DNA of 64,000 nt from positions 186,001 to 250,000 of the forward strand of contig NZ_JAIUMR010000001.1 in assembly GCF_022565475.1 (NCBI RefSeq), read 5' to 3'. A model generated the notes under the pieces. That model did not search any database. It was not told where the DNA came from and saw nothing but the letters and a program-made list of their open reading frames with translations. Origin of the DNA: Aliidiomarina sp. Lineage in GTDB: Bacteria; Pseudomonadota; Gammaproteobacteria; Enterobacterales; Alteromonadaceae. Both the position numbers and the translations under genes were made by a program. This document shows positions 63,318 through 64,000 of this stretch, in pieces (positions within the stretch are counted from its first letter, which is position 1; every line of letters begins with the position of its first letter).

Positions 63318-63608
63318 TTAAGTCGCCAGAGCCGCAATGACACGTAACGCGTCAAGATGCTTTTGAAAGGCGCGTTGCCCGTCTTTACTCAAGCTATACC
63401 AACTCCGTGGGCGTCCTGTGCTCGGGACTTTGCGAATGGTCAAATAGCCGGCATCATCTAAATACTTCAATTGCTTCGACAATACCGAGTCGGAAACACC
63501 CAGTTCGTCCCGTAGCAAGGCAAATTCCATTTCATCGGCATTGGCTAATAACGCACAGATTTGTAATCGATGCACCGGATGAATCACCGGATCAAGTTCA
63601 GCCGACAT
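63318..63608 (-). CDS. Winged-helix DNA-binding protein (ArsR/MarR-like)
   Basis: About 96 residues from ATG 63608, which has a strong GGAGG 6 bases upstream; the track start is inside the preceding gene. A single winged-helix domain carries HPVHRLQICALLANADEMEFALLRDELGVSDSVLSKQLKYLDDAGYL and the wing RKVPSTGRPRSWYSLS. Lacks ArsR metal Cys motifs. It overlaps the upstream membrane protein gene by 11 bases, so it may regulate or be regulated by that protein. Confidence 0.87.
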   Translation of the reverse strand: MSAELDPVIHPVHRLQICALLANADEMEFALLRDELGVSDSVLSKQLKYLDDAGYLTIRKVPSTGRPRSWYSLSKDGQRAFQKHLDALRVIAALAT

Positions 63609-64000
63609 CTTCAGCCTCCATCTCCTTGCGCCAAGTTGACATCCACACGCGTCCATAGATCTGCGCAATCACAAAGATCGATACAGCGCTGACCGGAATG
63701 ATCCATTGATGGCCTTGACTGTTCAGCCACATACTCCCGAACAGATGAATAAGGTAAATCACAAAGAACGCATAAGACAACTTGCGGGTTTTACCGCGAC
63801 GCCAGCCGGAAACCCACAGCGCTTGATTGGTGTAATGACGCAAGACCAGCGCCATACCAATACAGCCGACCGCAACGATAATAATGTCATACGGCATAGG
63901 CGCTGCATGGTGAATAACGAGAATAGCCATCAATAGCCCGATCACAGGGTCTTGCCACCACGGCACATGTAAATGTTTAACAATACTTTTCTTTTTTTCT
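63598..64000 (-). CDS. Membrane protein of unknown function, 5' end beyond window
   Basis: The track starts this gene at a GTG (63966), but the frame stays open to the window end (KKKSIVKHLH before VPWW), so the true start is likely beyond 64000. At least three membrane helices are visible (DPVIGLLMAILVIHHAA, YDIIIVAVGCIGMALVL, LSYAFFVIYLIHLFGSMWL) and a fourth near WIIPVSAVSIFVIA. It ends in a charged tail. No family recognised. Its stop overlaps the winged-helix gene by 11 bases, suggesting a membrane protein plus regulator pair. Confidence 0.7.
   Translation of the reverse strand, partial: EKKKSIVKHLHVPWWQDPVIGLLMAILVIHHAAPMPYDIIIVAVGCIGMALVLRHYTNQALWVSGWRRGKTRKLSYAFFVIYLIHLFGSMWLNSQGHQWIIPVSAVSIFVIAQIYGRVWMSTWRKEMEAEDVG

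Noticed and set aside
1-64000. Search for tRNA, rRNA, CRISPR, IS elements, prophage or a defence island
   Set aside because: No cloverleaf-like segments, regular spaced repeats, transposases, integrase other than XerD, or restriction/toxin genes were seen by eye.

Overview
The window is a dense, mostly housekeeping stretch of a gammaproteobacterial chromosome. Gene content and order (bamA-skp-lpxD-fabZ-lpxA-lpxB, rpsB-tsf-pyrH-frr, map-glnD-dapD, ygfZ/sdhE/ygfX, gcvA-rlmM, yqcC-truC, syd-queF-ppnN), DUF3549/DUF3301/DUF3192 proteins, an NAD-type isocitrate dehydrogenase and moderate GC suggest an Alteromonadales-type marine bacterium, possibly Idiomarinaceae. The family-level placement is inference. 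I saw no tRNA, rRNA, CRISPR array, IS element or prophage.

Layout. 1-6.1 kb is the most accessory part: the 5' end of a Fur-regulated TonB-dependent receptor, a cryptochrome-DASH/photolyase overlapping a small DUF2256 gene that is missing from the ORF track, a lipoprotein, and a ~1000-residue lipoprotein combining bacterial repeats, leucine-rich repeats and a metzincin-like zinc site. 6.2-12 kb is cydABDC (cyanide-insensitive type bd oxidase plus its CydDC exporter). 12.1-16.4 kb is sbcDC, with sbcC split by one in-frame TAA. 16.4-19.9 kb holds sdhE-ygfX plus small envelope genes, divergent from ygfZ and a tailless slyD. 20.2-21 kb is an EAL protein. 21-28.5 kb is lysS, prfB (with its +1 programmed frameshift), recJ, xerD, a pirin and a glutathionyl-hydroquinone reductase.

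28.5-42.7 kb is one long minus-strand block for translation and envelope biogenesis: rpsB, tsf, pyrH, frr, uppS, cdsA, dxr, rseP, bamA, skp, lpxD, fabZ, lpxA, lpxB. It joins translation factors, isoprenoid carrier and phospholipid synthesis, sigma-E signalling, outer-membrane protein assembly and lipid A synthesis. Terminator-like hairpins separate its first parts, and several genes begin with TTG or GTG. Divergently, map-glnD-dapD covers N-terminal methionine removal, nitrogen signalling and lysine/diaminopimelate synthesis.

47.4-57.4 kb has truC/yqcC, a DUF3549-DUF3301 pair, lysC under a clear lysine riboswitch, a GNAT enzyme, syd, queF, ppnN, a DUF3192 protein and NAD-isocitrate dehydrogenase. 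57.5-64 kb has a MscS-family channel, a YbjN protein, rlmM, an alpha/beta hydrolase, gcvA, a winged-helix regulator and a membrane protein cut by the window end.

No clearly novel multi-gene system stands out. The best leads are the LRR/metzincin lipoprotein with its downstream partner, the dispersed palindromic element near 0.8 and 6.2 kb, the interrupted sbcC, the cluster of non-ATG starts in the bam/lpx block, and the DUF3549-DUF3301 pair.
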